Assembly (NCBI RefSeq): GCF_042643145.1
Contig: NZ_JBHRSA010000004.1
Location: forward strand, 186,001 to 250,000
Length of the DNA: 64,000 nt
Source of the DNA: Virgibacillus_O xinjiangensis
GTDB lineage: Bacteria > Bacillota > Bacilli > Bacillales > Amphibacillaceae
Reading direction: 5' to 3'
Part shown: piece after piece, positions 25,210 through 34,541 of the stretch
How the letters are laid out: each line of letters opens with the position of its first letter
How positions within the stretch are numbered: the first letter of the stretch is position 1
Program-made: the position numbers and the translations under genes
The notes under the pieces: generated by a model
What the model saw: only the letters and a program-made list of their open reading frames with translations
Told to the model about the DNA's origin: nothing
The model's database searches: none

Positions 25210-27771
25210 TTAAAGACCACATTTCAACTGGGCATTACAACTAGTACACGTGTTGCATCCGCCTATATCTTCAACTTTACCTGAACGGCAAACAGGGCAT
25301 GTATTACCTACTTCCGATCCTATGGTAACATCTGTTTTTTCAAGTTCCTGGACCGTATCCATGAGCACAACCTTCGGTTTCTCTGTTTCTTCATATTCGA
25401 ACAGCTCGGTTTGCTCTCCTTCCCTGCTTTCTTCTGCTTTCAGGGTCAGAACTTGTGAGTCGCGACTTCCATCTACATAGACCGTACCGCCTTTAGCACC
25501 GCCTCTGTATAGTCGTTCGTATACATTTTGGACCTGGTCCACTCGATAGCCGCGTGGGGCATTTACTGTTTTGGAAATTGAACTATCCACCCAGCGTTGA
25601 ATGACGCATTGTGTATCTGCATGTGCCTCTGGACTTAGATCCATAGATGTAACAAACCATTCTGGCAGATTATTTTCGTCCGCCTCTGGATGCTCATCCA
25701 GATACTCCTGCACAATGCTTGCCTTCACCTCAATAAACTTGCCGAGCCTTCCACTTCTATAATAGGAAAAGGAGAAGTATGGTTCCAGCCCAGTACTCAC
25801 ACCTACCATTGTTCCAGTACTGCCTGTCGGCGCCACCGTCAGAAGATGAGAATTCCTAATACCATACACAAGAATATCATTCCTTATATCTTCTGGCATA
25901 TTTTTCATATATCCAGTATTGATAAAGGCTTCCCGCAAGGACCTAGTCTCTTGTTCTGTACTCCCCACAAGGAAAGGAAAGCTTCCTTTTTCTTTAGCAA
26001 GTTCAATGGATGTACGGTAGGCTGTCGTTGCAATTGTTTCAAACACCTGATCAACCAGTTTATTGCCTTCCGAAGAGCCATAAGCAGTTTCGCAATAAAT
26101 CAGCAGATCATGCAAACCCATGACACCGAGTCCGACTCGACGTTCACCTAAAGCCTGCTTCTTATTTTCCTCCAAGAAATATGGAGTGGCATCAATGACA
26201 TTATCCTGCATGCGCACACCAGTTTCTACCGTCTCTTTCAGTTTATCGAAATCCACCTTCTTATTTTGCTTATCAGCCATCTCCGCAAGATTGACCGCTG
26301 CAAGGTTACAGACCGAATAAGGCGCAAGCGGCTGCTCTCCGCATGGGTTTGTTGCAACGACTTGGTCTCCGTAACTTCTCGCATTAGTCATGTCATTGGC
26401 ATTATCAATGAAGAAGATACCTGGCTCAGCAGAGTACGTTGCACAAACATTGATGAGATTCCATAGCTCCTTCGCCTTAATACGGCGGTACACTCGAACC
26501 CCATATCCCATTTCTTCCCACTTGCGCACATCGCCAACTTCATGCCATTGATCATTATATGCTTGCATTTCACTTTCGGAGTAGCTCTCCACATCAGGGA
26601 AGCGCAGTTCATAGTACGTATCATTTTCTACAGCTTCCATAAATTCTTTTGTGATACAGACAGATATATTGGCTCCTGTCAGGAAGTCTGGGTTGTGTAC
26701 ATCATAGGTTCCGCCTGTACGCAGCTTTTCCTCGGCCTCACGGATGGCAGCTTCGGTAAAACCACCTTTACCCGGCATGTTCTGATAATTGACGATTCCT
26801 TGGTAGAGATCTAATTCCGTCTCAGTAAATGGAGTGAATTTGAGTTTCTCTTCAGCCATTTGTTTAATTTGCTCGTCATCGGTGTTCTCAATCAGGTAGC
26901 GGAGAATTCGCGGATTCTGCATCTTGGAAATAATGAATTCTATAATATCCGGATGAGAATCCACTAGCATGATCATCTGGGCTCCCCGACGGGAACCCCC
27001 TTGTTCCACTAGATGGGTGAGCTTCGCAATATCATCCAGCCATGAAACGGAACCGGATGATTTTCCGTTTACCCCTCTGGCCAGTGTATTTCTAGGTCTC
27101 AGTGTAGATCCGTTAGTGCCTACTCCTCCACCACGAGACATAATTTCCATCACTTGCTTTCTGTGATCCGAGATACCTTCGCGGGAATCCTGGATGTATG
27201 GCATGACGTAACAATTGAAATACGTCACATCCGTATCGGCACCGGCTCCATATAAAACTCGACCGGCAGGGATAAAGTGAAGATTTGATAACTCCCTATG
27301 GAATTTTTCAAACCACTCCTCTTGCTTCTCTACAGTTTTTTCGACAGCGGAGAGCCCAGCAGCGTTCCTTTTAGCAATCTGCTCATAAAATAACTCGAGT
27401 GGTTTATCAATCACATCCAGACCGCGTCGCACAATGCCTGAATTCTCTTCCTCGTCTAGGACGGATTGGAACTCTGTGTCAACTTGGATGGATGCCTCGT
27501 TATTCTCCCAATCAATTGCGTCCACTCTTCCGATCCCACGGGCCGGGAACTTAGGGTCTGCCTTGACGGTCAGCACGACCAAATCACCTTTTTTTAATGT
27601 TTTCTTTTCCGTATCCTTAAATGCATAACGATCCAACATAACCAATCTGGATACACCATTATGTGTCAGTTTCATATCGCTTGTGATTGGGTGGACCTGT
27701 GGAAATTGTTCTATATCTTTGTTCAGTGCTGCTGCATCAATGCCCTGATATTTAGCCGTGATTGTCGACAT
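25210..27771 (-). CDS. nrdJ: Class II (adenosylcobalamin-dependent) ribonucleotide reductase
   Basis: Reduces ribonucleotides to deoxyribonucleotides using adenosylcobalamin as radical generator, so no NrdB subunit is needed and O2 is not required. 853 aa. Seen: NCYVMPYIQDSREGI and a finger-loop region NPCGEQPLAPYSVCNLAAVNLAE, TVAPTGSTGTMVGVSTGLEP in the barrel, and a C-terminal zinc-ribbon tail CPVCRSG...CNTCTSCNAQLKCG with the redox-active cysteines. There is no N-terminal ATP cone. No NrdI, NrdF or NrdG partner is near. Two NrdR boxes lie upstream. B. subtilis uses only the class Ib enzyme, so this is a lineage difference. Confidence 0.95.
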   Translation of the reverse strand: MSTITAKYQGIDAAALNKDIEQFPQVHPITSDMKLTHNGVSRLVMLDRYAFKDTEKKTLKKGDLVVLTVKADPKFPARGIGRVDAIDWENNEASIQVDTEFQSVLDEEENSGIVRRGLDVIDKPLELFYEQIAKRNAAGLSAVEKTVEKQEEWFEKFHRELSNLHFIPAGRVLYGAGADTDVTYFNCYVMPYIQDSREGISDHRKQVMEIMSRGGGVGTNGSTLRPRNTLARGVNGKSSGSVSWLDDIAKLTHLVEQGGSRRGAQMIMLVDSHPDIIEFIISKMQNPRILRYLIENTDDEQIKQMAEEKLKFTPFTETELDLYQGIVNYQNMPGKGGFTEAAIREAEEKLRTGGTYDVHNPDFLTGANISVCITKEFMEAVENDTYYELRFPDVESYSESEMQAYNDQWHEVGDVRKWEEMGYGVRVYRRIKAKELWNLINVCATYSAEPGIFFIDNANDMTNARSYGDQVVATNPCGEQPLAPYSVCNLAAVNLAEMADKQNKKVDFDKLKETVETGVRMQDNVIDATPYFLEENKKQALGERRVGLGVMGLHDLLIYCETAYGSSEGNKLVDQVFETIATTAYRTSIELAKEKGSFPFLVGSTEQETRSLREAFINTGYMKNMPEDIRNDILVYGIRNSHLLTVAPTGSTGTMVGVSTGLEPYFSFSYYRSGRLGKFIEVKASIVQEYLDEHPEADENNLPEWFVTSMDLSPEAHADTQCVIQRWVDSSISKTVNAPRGYRVDQVQNVYERLYRGGAKGGTVYVDGSRDSQVLTLKAEESREGEQTELFEYEETEKPKVVLMDTVQELEKTDVTIGSEVGNTCPVCRSGKVEDIGGCNTCTSCNAQLKCGL

Positions 27772-27854
27772 TATACCTCTCCTTTGCCACTCTAATTCCT
27801 TTTAGCTGGTCTGTGTTGTTATCTAGTAATACCATACCACATCGGAAGAAACTA

Positions 27855-27870
27855 AAACAATATATTGATT
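27855..27870 (-). promoter_or_regulatory. NrdR box 2 (proximal) upstream of nrdJ
   Basis: AAACAATATATTGATT has a perfect palindromic core CAATATATTG that fits the NrdR core CWATATMTWG, with degenerate flanks. It lies 30 bp from the distal box centre to centre, three helical turns, the spacing typical of paired NrdR sites. A TATAAT at 27873-27868 overlaps it, so binding would block RNA polymerase. Confidence 0.7.
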
Positions 27871-27884
27871 ATAAAAATAAAAAA

Positions 27885-27900
27885 ACACTATATATAGTGT
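27885..27900 (-). promoter_or_regulatory. NrdR box 1 (distal) upstream of nrdJ
   Basis: ACACTATATATAGTGT is a perfect 16-bp palindrome identical to the NrdR consensus ACACWATATMTWGTGT. It is about 115 bp upstream of the nrdJ start. The rest of the 330-bp gap between nrdJ and yqhL is AT-rich and shows no further gene. Confidence 0.85.
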
Positions 27901-28101
27901 TTGGAGGCAGAATCATTTCGTTTTGTCAATAGTGAAATACAGGGAATATCAGCCTGATAGGACGGAAGATTTTTCGACAGTCTTAGTCATTATCTTACTC
28001 AACCTGTCCTTTAAATGCAATGTTAAAGAAAAAAACTTTGAAAAAAAAAGGAGACAAGCCTATAATGGATATGTAGAAAAGAGAATGACGGGGGAAATAT
28101 A

Positions 28102-28473
28102 ATGGAATTTCTATTGATCGCTGTAATAGTTCTACTGGGAGTCAGTATCTTCCGGTACTATAGACAAAAATCGTACCTCAAAGTATTGACGGAAGAGCAA
28201 TTCAAAGAAAATTACCGGAAAGCACAGCTGATTGATGTCAGAGAACCTCAGGAATTTGATAAAGGTCATATTCTTGGAGCAAGAAACATACCTGTTACCC
28301 AACTGCGTCAAAGGCTTGTGGAAATCCGGAAAGATAAACCAGTTTACTTGTATTGCCAAGGGGGTTCACGCTCTGCCCGTGCTGCTCAGATACTCCGTAA
28401 GAAAGGCTATTCAGACCTTTACCAGCTAAAAGGCGGCTTTAAAAAATGGACAGGTAAGATTAAAACAAAATAA
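28102..28473 (+). CDS. yqhL: Membrane-anchored rhodanese-like protein (YqhL)
   Basis: 123 aa: one N-terminal TM helix (about 2-18), then a single rhodanese domain (about 28-120) with LIDVREPQEFDKGHI, the catalytic C85 in YLYCQGGSRSAR, and GGFKKWTG at the end. Such proteins transfer sulfane sulfur; the physiological acceptor is unknown. Same place and size as B. subtilis YqhL. Convergent with gcvPB. Confidence 0.92.
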   Translation: MEFLLIAVIVLLGVSIFRYYRQKSYLKVLTEEQFKENYRKAQLIDVREPQEFDKGHILGARNIPVTQLRQRLVEIRKDKPVYLYCQGGSRSARAAQILRKKGYSDLYQLKGGFKKWTGKIKTK

Positions 28474-28478
28474 CAAAA

Positions 28479-28520
28479 GAAAAGGCCCGGGAGTTGAAAC
28501 CATCTGTTCCGGGCCTTTTC
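28479..28520. terminator. Bidirectional terminator between yqhL and gcvPB
   Basis: GAAAAGGCCCGG and CCGGGCCTTTTC form a perfect 12-bp stem with A/T runs on both sides, serving both convergent genes. Confidence 0.9.
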
Positions 28521-28522
28521 TT

Positions 28523-29983
28523 TTATTCTCTATTGTATTTCAATACCGGCTTCCTTGCTGCTGTTGTTTCATCCATACGCTTTACAATTGTCTCATGTGG
28601 AGCTTCCTGGACGAGCTCTGGCTCTTCCTCTGCTTCTTTGGCTATCTGAATGATCGAATCGATAAACCCATCCAGGGTTTCTTTCGATTCTGTTTCTGTC
28701 GGCTCTACCATCATGGCCTCCTCCACGTTCAATGGAAAATAGATCGTTGGCGGATGGTATCCATAGTCAAGCAGTCTTTTTGCAATATCGAGCGTTCGAA
28801 CTCCCAGCTTTTTCTGTTTTTTGCCTGATAGAACAAACTCATGCTTACAATGCTGGCGGTATGGCAGGTCGTACACCGATTCAAGAGATCGCATCATATA
28901 GTTGGCATTCAGAACAGCATACTCACTGACTTTCCTAAGCCCTTCGGCACCCATGGAGCGGATATAAGTATACGCCCTCAAATTTATACCGAAATTGCCG
29001 TAATAGGGTTTAATCCTCCCTATGGACTGAGGTCGATCATAGTCAAACAGATAGGTTTCCCCTTGATTCTTCAATACAGGTTTAGGGAGAAACGGCTCCA
29101 GTTCTTCTGTCACCCCTACTGGCCCGGATCCAGGACCTCCACCACCATGAGGGCCTGTAAAAGTTTTATGCAGATTCAAATGGACGGCATCAAAACCCAT
29201 ATCCCCAGGCCTGACATACCCCATGATCGCGTTGAGATTGGCACCGTCATAGTAGAGTCTCCCTCCAGCTTCATGCACGATCTCCGCCATTTCTTTGATT
29301 TCTGTTTCAAACAGTCCCAGCGTATTCGGATTGGTCAGCATCAGTGCTGCAGTGTCATTGCCCACCACCTGTTTTAGATGTTCTATGTCAACAAGTCCAT
29401 CCGGGTTCGTCTTAACGGTCACCGCTTCCAGACCGGCAACTGCTGCTGAAGCAGGATTCGTTCCATGGGCTGAATCGGGAACAATCACCTTCGTCCGCTC
29501 AGTATCTCCATTTGCTTCATGCAGAGCTCGAATCATCATAAGAGCTGTCCATTCTCCTTGTGCTCCAGCCGCTGACTGTAAAGAAATCTCATGCATCCCT
29601 GTTATTTCCTTCAAAGAAGTTTGAAGATCATACATCACTTCCAATGCACCCTGTACAGTATCTGTAGGCTGGTAAGGATGTATATGACTGAACCCTTCCA
29701 GTCGCGCGATGTCTTCATTCATCTTTGGATTGTACTTCATTGTACAAGACCCCAGCGGATAAAAACCTGTATCTACACCATAATTACGCTTGGATAAACC
29801 TGTATAGTGCCTCATAATATCCAGTTCACTCACTTCTGGCAACCCAGACGGATTCTTACGGATATAATCAGTCTCAAACTCAGAGGCTAGATCCGTTTCC
29901 GGAACATCCATCTCCGGAAGACTATAGCTGGTCCTGCCTTCTTTTCCTCGCTCAAAAATCAACGGAAATTCTTTAGTAGTCAT
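28523..29983 (-). CDS. gcvPB: Glycine dehydrogenase (decarboxylating) subunit 2
   Basis: PLP-binding half of the two-subunit P-protein of the glycine cleavage system: it decarboxylates glycine and passes the aminomethyl group to GcvH. The PLP lysine is in HLNLHKTFTGPHGGGG near residue 272, with the glycine-rich loop just after. I chose the ATG at 29983 (MTTKEFPLIF), preceded by TTGGGGGA, giving 486 aa as in other bacilli; the longer frame begins inside gcvPA. Overlaps the end of gcvPA by 11 bp. Confidence 0.96.
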   Translation of the reverse strand: MTTKEFPLIFERGKEGRTSYSLPEMDVPETDLASEFETDYIRKNPSGLPEVSELDIMRHYTGLSKRNYGVDTGFYPLGSCTMKYNPKMNEDIARLEGFSHIHPYQPTDTVQGALEVMYDLQTSLKEITGMHEISLQSAAGAQGEWTALMMIRALHEANGDTERTKVIVPDSAHGTNPASAAVAGLEAVTVKTNPDGLVDIEHLKQVVGNDTAALMLTNPNTLGLFETEIKEMAEIVHEAGGRLYYDGANLNAIMGYVRPGDMGFDAVHLNLHKTFTGPHGGGGPGSGPVGVTEELEPFLPKPVLKNQGETYLFDYDRPQSIGRIKPYYGNFGINLRAYTYIRSMGAEGLRKVSEYAVLNANYMMRSLESVYDLPYRQHCKHEFVLSGKKQKKLGVRTLDIAKRLLDYGYHPPTIYFPLNVEEAMMVEPTETESKETLDGFIDSIIQIAKEAEEEPELVQEAPHETIVKRMDETTAARKPVLKYNRE

Positions 29984-31322
29984 TGATATCCCCCAATTCC
30001 CTAACAAACGTATCGATTTCTTCTTTTGTACGGGTTTCCGTAACCGCAATCAGCATGTGTCCGTCTAATTCAGGGTAATTCTCACTCAGGTCATAACCGC
30101 CAATAAACCCTCTCTTCAACAGTTCTTGATTAACTTTATCCACCGGACAGGAGAGCTTCACTACTAATTCATTGAAGAAGGGGCCAGCTAATGCCACGTT
30201 CAGTCCTATATCCTGCAGCTGCTGCTTCAAGTAACGTGCTTTCTGCATATTCTGAATGGCTAGTTTCCTTAATCCCTGCTTTCCCAAAGCACTCATAGCT
30301 ACGGAACTGGCCAGAGCGTTAAGCGCCTGATTAGAGCAGATATTGGAAGTAGCTTTTTCTCTGCGGATATGCTGCTCTCTTGCCTGTAGCGTCAATACGT
30401 ATCCTCTATGTCCTTCTTCATCGGTCGTCTGTCCGACCAACCGGCCAGGAACTTTCCTCATTAATTTCTTACTGGCAGCAAAATAGCCGCAATGGGGTCC
30501 TCCATATTGGGCGGGTATCCCGAATACTTGGGTGTCCCCTGTAACTATGTCAGCACCAAAGTCCCCTGGGGGTGTCAAGTAGCCAAGAGCTAATGGGTTG
30601 CTGGAGACGATGAACATTGCTTTATATTGCTCCATTATCTCTTTTGTTTTCTTTAAAGGCTCAATCTGCCCAAAGAAATTAGGATATTGCATGACGACAC
30701 CAGCCGTCTGATCATCCAACTCGCTTTCGAGTTGGGTCAGATTGGTTGTTCCATCTACATGGTCAATTTCCACTATCTCCAAACCAGGTCCTTTCGCATA
30801 CGTCCTAATAACATCCCTGTACTCCGGATGGATCGCCTTTGACAATAATATTCTCTTTTTTTTCATTTGCGCAGCACTGAGGTTTACAGCTTCCGCTAAA
30901 GCAGTCCCACCATCATACATGGAGGAATTTGCAATGGGCATGCCTGTCAATTCGGAAATCATGGTCTGGAATTCAAAGATGGCCTGCAGTTCTCCTTGTG
31001 ATACCTCCGGTTGGTAAGGCGTATAAGCGGTATAGAACTCGGACCTGGAAATGACATGATCGACAACAGACGGCAAAAAATGATCATATACGCCGGCACC
31101 AAGGAACGAACTATATTTTTTCATGTTCACATTCTTCTCTGCTAACTGTGTTAGCTCTTTCTTCAAAGCATACTCATTGAGCGGTTTCTTCAATTCCAGT
31201 TCGCCTTTATAACGCAAATTCTCCGGAATGTCAGAAAACAGTTCATCGGTAGACTCCACACCGATCGCGGACAACATTTCTTTCTTATCTTGTTCTGTCA
31301 TTGGTAGATAGCGAAACTCCAC
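29973..31322 (-). CDS. gcvPA: Glycine dehydrogenase (decarboxylating) subunit 1
   Basis: Non-PLP-binding half of the P-protein. 449 aa, full length. Family segments seen: FLGAGVYDHFLPSVVDHV, YTPYQPEVSQGELQAIFEFQTM and GDTQVFGIPAQYGGPHCGYFA. Pairs with gcvPB; 14 bp downstream of gcvT. Confidence 0.96.
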   Translation of the reverse strand: MEFRYLPMTEQDKKEMLSAIGVESTDELFSDIPENLRYKGELELKKPLNEYALKKELTQLAEKNVNMKKYSSFLGAGVYDHFLPSVVDHVISRSEFYTAYTPYQPEVSQGELQAIFEFQTMISELTGMPIANSSMYDGGTALAEAVNLSAAQMKKKRILLSKAIHPEYRDVIRTYAKGPGLEIVEIDHVDGTTNLTQLESELDDQTAGVVMQYPNFFGQIEPLKKTKEIMEQYKAMFIVSSNPLALGYLTPPGDFGADIVTGDTQVFGIPAQYGGPHCGYFAASKKLMRKVPGRLVGQTTDEEGHRGYVLTLQAREQHIRREKATSNICSNQALNALASSVAMSALGKQGLRKLAIQNMQKARYLKQQLQDIGLNVALAGPFFNELVVKLSCPVDKVNQELLKRGFIGGYDLSENYPELDGHMLIAVTETRTKEEIDTFVRELGDINDY

Positions 31323-31336
31323 ACCAATTCCCTCCC

Positions 31337-32449
31337 CTATTTCTTTCGTTTATAGAATGGCAGCGGGACTACACGCCCTTTCAGCATTCGTTTGCGTACT
31401 TGAACCATCAATTCCGTTCCTTCTTTTGCTGCTTCTCTATCGACAAGAGCATTACCAACATTTATACCAAGGGTGGGAGATTGTGTACCTGAAGTGATAT
31501 AACCTACTTCCTCCCCATGTAAAAACACTTTATAGCCTGTCCTCGGTATTCCTTTATCTATCATCTCAATACCGCAAATCCTGCGCTCGCATCCATTTTC
31601 TATCTGATCCTTCAGAACTTCTTTTCCAATGAAATCTTCCTCTTTCCCCGTTTTGACAGCAAAAGATAGACCAGCTTCCACTGGTGTTATACTCTGTGAG
31701 AGCTCTTGGCCGTATAAAGGAAGGTTTGCTTCAAACCTCAGTGTGTCCCTTGCTCCCAACCCTACCGGTTCCAATCCTTGATCTTTTCCATTTTCCAACA
31801 GCAGTCTCCAGAGCTTTCTTCCATATGTATAGTCCATATATATTTCAAAACCATCTTCCCCCGTGTAACCGGTACGGGAGACCAGCGCATTTGTATCGAG
31901 CGATGGAAACCACAAATTCCGGAAATGGAAGAATTTTATCTCGTCCACCGGGTCGCTCGTTAGTTTCTGCAGGATATTTTTCGCTTCCGGCCCCTGGAGT
32001 GCCAGCTGGACATATTCTGCAGAAACATCCGCTAACCGAATCTCTTCACTGCCGTATGTATTATTTTCCCGCAGCCATTCGAAAGCCTTTTCCGTGTTGG
32101 CTGCGTTGACAACAAGCAGATACTGCTTATCACCAGTCATGTATAACAGCAAGTCGTCGACGGTACCACCATCGGGATAGCACAGAAAGGTATATTGTGC
32201 CCGGCCTGGATAAAGCTTCTCCACATCATTCGTTGTCATCTTTTGCAAGAATTCCAAGCTCTTGACACCTTCCACTTTGATTTCACCCATATGTGATACG
32301 TCGAATAAACCCGCTCGCTCCCTGGTGTTCACGTGTTCCTGTTTAATACCTTTAAATTGCACAGGAAGGTCCCAACCGCCAAAATTGGTGGTCTTGGCCC
32401 CACTACTTTCGTATTCTGGATAAATCGGTGTCCTTTTAATATCAGTCAT
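31337..32449 (-). CDS. gcvT: Aminomethyltransferase (T-protein)
   Basis: Transfers the aminomethyl carbon from GcvH to tetrahydrofolate, giving 5,10-methylene-THF and ammonia. 370 aa. FGGWDLPVQF, AGLFDVSHMGEIKV and the folate-site aspartate in MTTNDVEKL are seen, with SRTGYTGEDGFEIY in the middle and PTLGINVGNALVD near the end. First gene of the operon and placed directly behind a glycine riboswitch. gcvH is not in the window, as is usual for bacilli. Confidence 0.97.
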   Translation of the reverse strand: MTDIKRTPIYPEYESSGAKTTNFGGWDLPVQFKGIKQEHVNTRERAGLFDVSHMGEIKVEGVKSLEFLQKMTTNDVEKLYPGRAQYTFLCYPDGGTVDDLLLYMTGDKQYLLVVNAANTEKAFEWLRENNTYGSEEIRLADVSAEYVQLALQGPEAKNILQKLTSDPVDEIKFFHFRNLWFPSLDTNALVSRTGYTGEDGFEIYMDYTYGRKLWRLLLENGKDQGLEPVGLGARDTLRFEANLPLYGQELSQSITPVEAGLSFAVKTGKEEDFIGKEVLKDQIENGCERRICGIEMIDKGIPRTGYKVFLHGEEVGYITSGTQSPTLGINVGNALVDREAAKEGTELMVQVRKRMLKGRVVPLPFYKRKK

Positions 32450-32475
32450 TTCATCACTCCTTCAATGTAAATTAT

Positions 32476-32738
32476 AAAAAAACAGAGATTCCCCCATTTT
32501 CATAGGGAAATCTCTGTCCTTCAACCAGAAAGTTGCATATATATGAACATTCTTAATCCATATATATTTGCTTCTTTGGTGGCCTGCCATTGGCTGACAC
32601 TCTCCAGAGTTGCGTCCAACAAGAGTCTTTTTGCCTGAGAGATTCGCATATGCTTGCTCCTTCGGCGTTACTAAAATGCACCAGGTAGTTCAAACACCGG
32701 GGCAATATGTAGTAAACTCTCCCCTTGCTTTCATCCGC
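32476..32738 (-). promoter_or_regulatory. Tandem glycine riboswitch with terminator, controlling gcvT-gcvPA-gcvPB
   Basis: Aptamer 1 on the leftward strand shows GCAAGGGGAGAG, CGCCGAAGGAGCAA and GAAUCUCUCAGGCAAAAAGA, all near-identical to the B. subtilis gcvT leader. Aptamer 2 follows with ACUCUGGAGAGUGUC and CACCAAAGAAGCAA, where family members more often have a G-rich version. The expression platform is a stem of ACAGAGAUUUCCC with GGGGGAAUCUCUGU followed by U7 at 32517-32476. Glycine binding should prevent this terminator, so the switch turns the degradation operon on. Confidence 0.95.
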
Positions 32739-32882
32739 TTTTATGAATTATTTCGTTTTGGGCATACTATTTAACAGTCAACCCATAAGTTCTAATGTTG
32801 ATTATATCATAATCATTATCTTGAATATAGCAATTTTTAAAAAACTTTTTAACCGACTATCATTATAAAGGAAGTATTCGAA

Positions 32883-34541
32883 ATGGCATCTATTAAAGTG
32901 GAGAAAGACCAAAATTTTATTGAACATCTCATAACAGCTGCAGACAAGGGAGAAAATCTATCCTCATGGGAACTTTTTGAAATGGCGTATCACGCGGAAA
33001 AAATGAGAATAAGCCCGGATTTTTCCGGATTGACCTCCCTGCATTACTTACCACATATGACATTTCTTGAACACCAAGTGTCCACCGCAGAGCAAGTGAT
33101 AGAAGATATGAATGGGAGAGCGATATTAGCCGATGAAGTCGGTCTCGGGAAGACGATTGAAGCAGGGTTAATACTAAAAGAGTACATGATCAGAGGAATG
33201 GTGAAGAAAGCATTGCTGCTGGTGCCGGCTTCGCTAGTGAACCAATGGGTGAAAGAGTTGAATGAGAAGTTTTATATACCCGCCATCTCCTATCGTAAGA
33301 ACTACCCGTGGGATCAGTATGATATTATCGTCTCTTCCCTGGATACTGCCAAAAAAACTCCCCATCGGGAAGATATCTTGGATATCGACTATGATTTTCT
33401 ACTGATTGACGAAGCACATAAATTAAAAAACCATAAAACGAAAAACTATGAGTTTGTACGTTCCCTAAAGAAGAAGTATTGCCTATTGTTAAGCGCAACC
33501 CCTGTACAAAATAAGCTGATTGAGATATTTAACCTGGTCTCCATATTGAAGCCTGGGTTGCTAGGAAGCTATGATTCGTTTCTAGAACAATTTGGAAAGG
33601 ATAGGAACAATTTAAAGGATAACTACTATTTGAAGCAATTGATTCAAAAAGTGATGATTCGCAATACAAGGAAAGAAACCTCCATGAACCAAACCAGCCG
33701 CCATATTGAAACCGTATGGATGGAGTTCAGTGAAGAAGAGAAGAATATATACAATGATATCTATTCATCAACCAAGTCACTTTCCTCCTTCACTAACATT
33801 ACTTATTTGAGGGAGTTATGCTCTTCGAGGGAGGCCTGTTACTTATCATTGCAAAAGATGGCTGCCGATGAAGAGAAAACAGATAGTCTCCAACCACTTC
33901 TTGACCGTATAGGCACACTGCCACATCATGTCAAGGCCCGCAAGGTAGTTGAATTGATCCAAACGTTTTCAGATGAAAAAGTGATCATTTTTACGGAATA
34001 TCGGGCGACACAATTATATTTGCAGTGGTATCTGCAGCAACATGGCATCACTTCCGTTCCCTTCCGTGGCGGTTTCAAACGCGGCAAAAAAGATTGGATG
34101 AGGCAGCTGTTCAAAGACCGAGCACAAGTGCTTATTGCAACAGAGGCCGGCGGTGAAGGGATCAACCTACAATTCTGCAACCGAATGATCAACTATGACC
34201 TTCCATGGAACCCCATGCGGTTGGAACAGCGTATCGGTCGAATTCACCGCTATGGACAAGAAAAAGATGTCTACATTTATAACTTTGCAATCCGCGATAC
34301 CATTGAGGAACATATCATGTCCCTGTTATATGAAAAAATCCATATGTTCGAGCAAGTAATCGGGCATTTGGATGATATATTGGCTGAATTGAAAATAAAT
34401 GACTTGGAATCGGAAATACATTCCATCTATAAAGAGTCTGCTTCTATCGGTGAAACCAAAATCAAATTGGATAATCTAGGTGAGATCATCCGCCATTCAC
34501 AGATTGAAAAAGACAGGGAGGAAAAAAAATATGGCAATTGA
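32883..34541 (+). CDS. yqhH: SNF2-family helicase/ATPase (YqhH)
   Basis: 552 aa Snf2/Rad54-like ATPase. RecA domain 1 has Walker A DEVGLGKTIEAGL near 79-91 and the DEAH box LLIDEAHKL near 178-186, then LSATPVQN; domain 2 has VIIFTEYRATQLYL, TEAGGEGINLQFCN and the arginine-finger motif QRIGRIHRYGQ. The target (DNA or RNA polymerase, as for RapA) is unknown. It overlaps yqhG by 11 bp, and the pair is conserved in bacilli, so the two probably act together. Confidence 0.92.
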   Translation: MASIKVEKDQNFIEHLITAADKGENLSSWELFEMAYHAEKMRISPDFSGLTSLHYLPHMTFLEHQVSTAEQVIEDMNGRAILADEVGLGKTIEAGLILKEYMIRGMVKKALLLVPASLVNQWVKELNEKFYIPAISYRKNYPWDQYDIIVSSLDTAKKTPHREDILDIDYDFLLIDEAHKLKNHKTKNYEFVRSLKKKYCLLLSATPVQNKLIEIFNLVSILKPGLLGSYDSFLEQFGKDRNNLKDNYYLKQLIQKVMIRNTRKETSMNQTSRHIETVWMEFSEEEKNIYNDIYSSTKSLSSFTNITYLRELCSSREACYLSLQKMAADEEKTDSLQPLLDRIGTLPHHVKARKVVELIQTFSDEKVIIFTEYRATQLYLQWYLQQHGITSVPFRGGFKRGKKDWMRQLFKDRAQVLIATEAGGEGINLQFCNRMINYDLPWNPMRLEQRIGRIHRYGQEKDVYIYNFAIRDTIEEHIMSLLYEKIHMFEQVIGHLDDILAELKINDLESEIHSIYKESASIGETKIKLDNLGEIIRHSQIEKDREEKKYGN

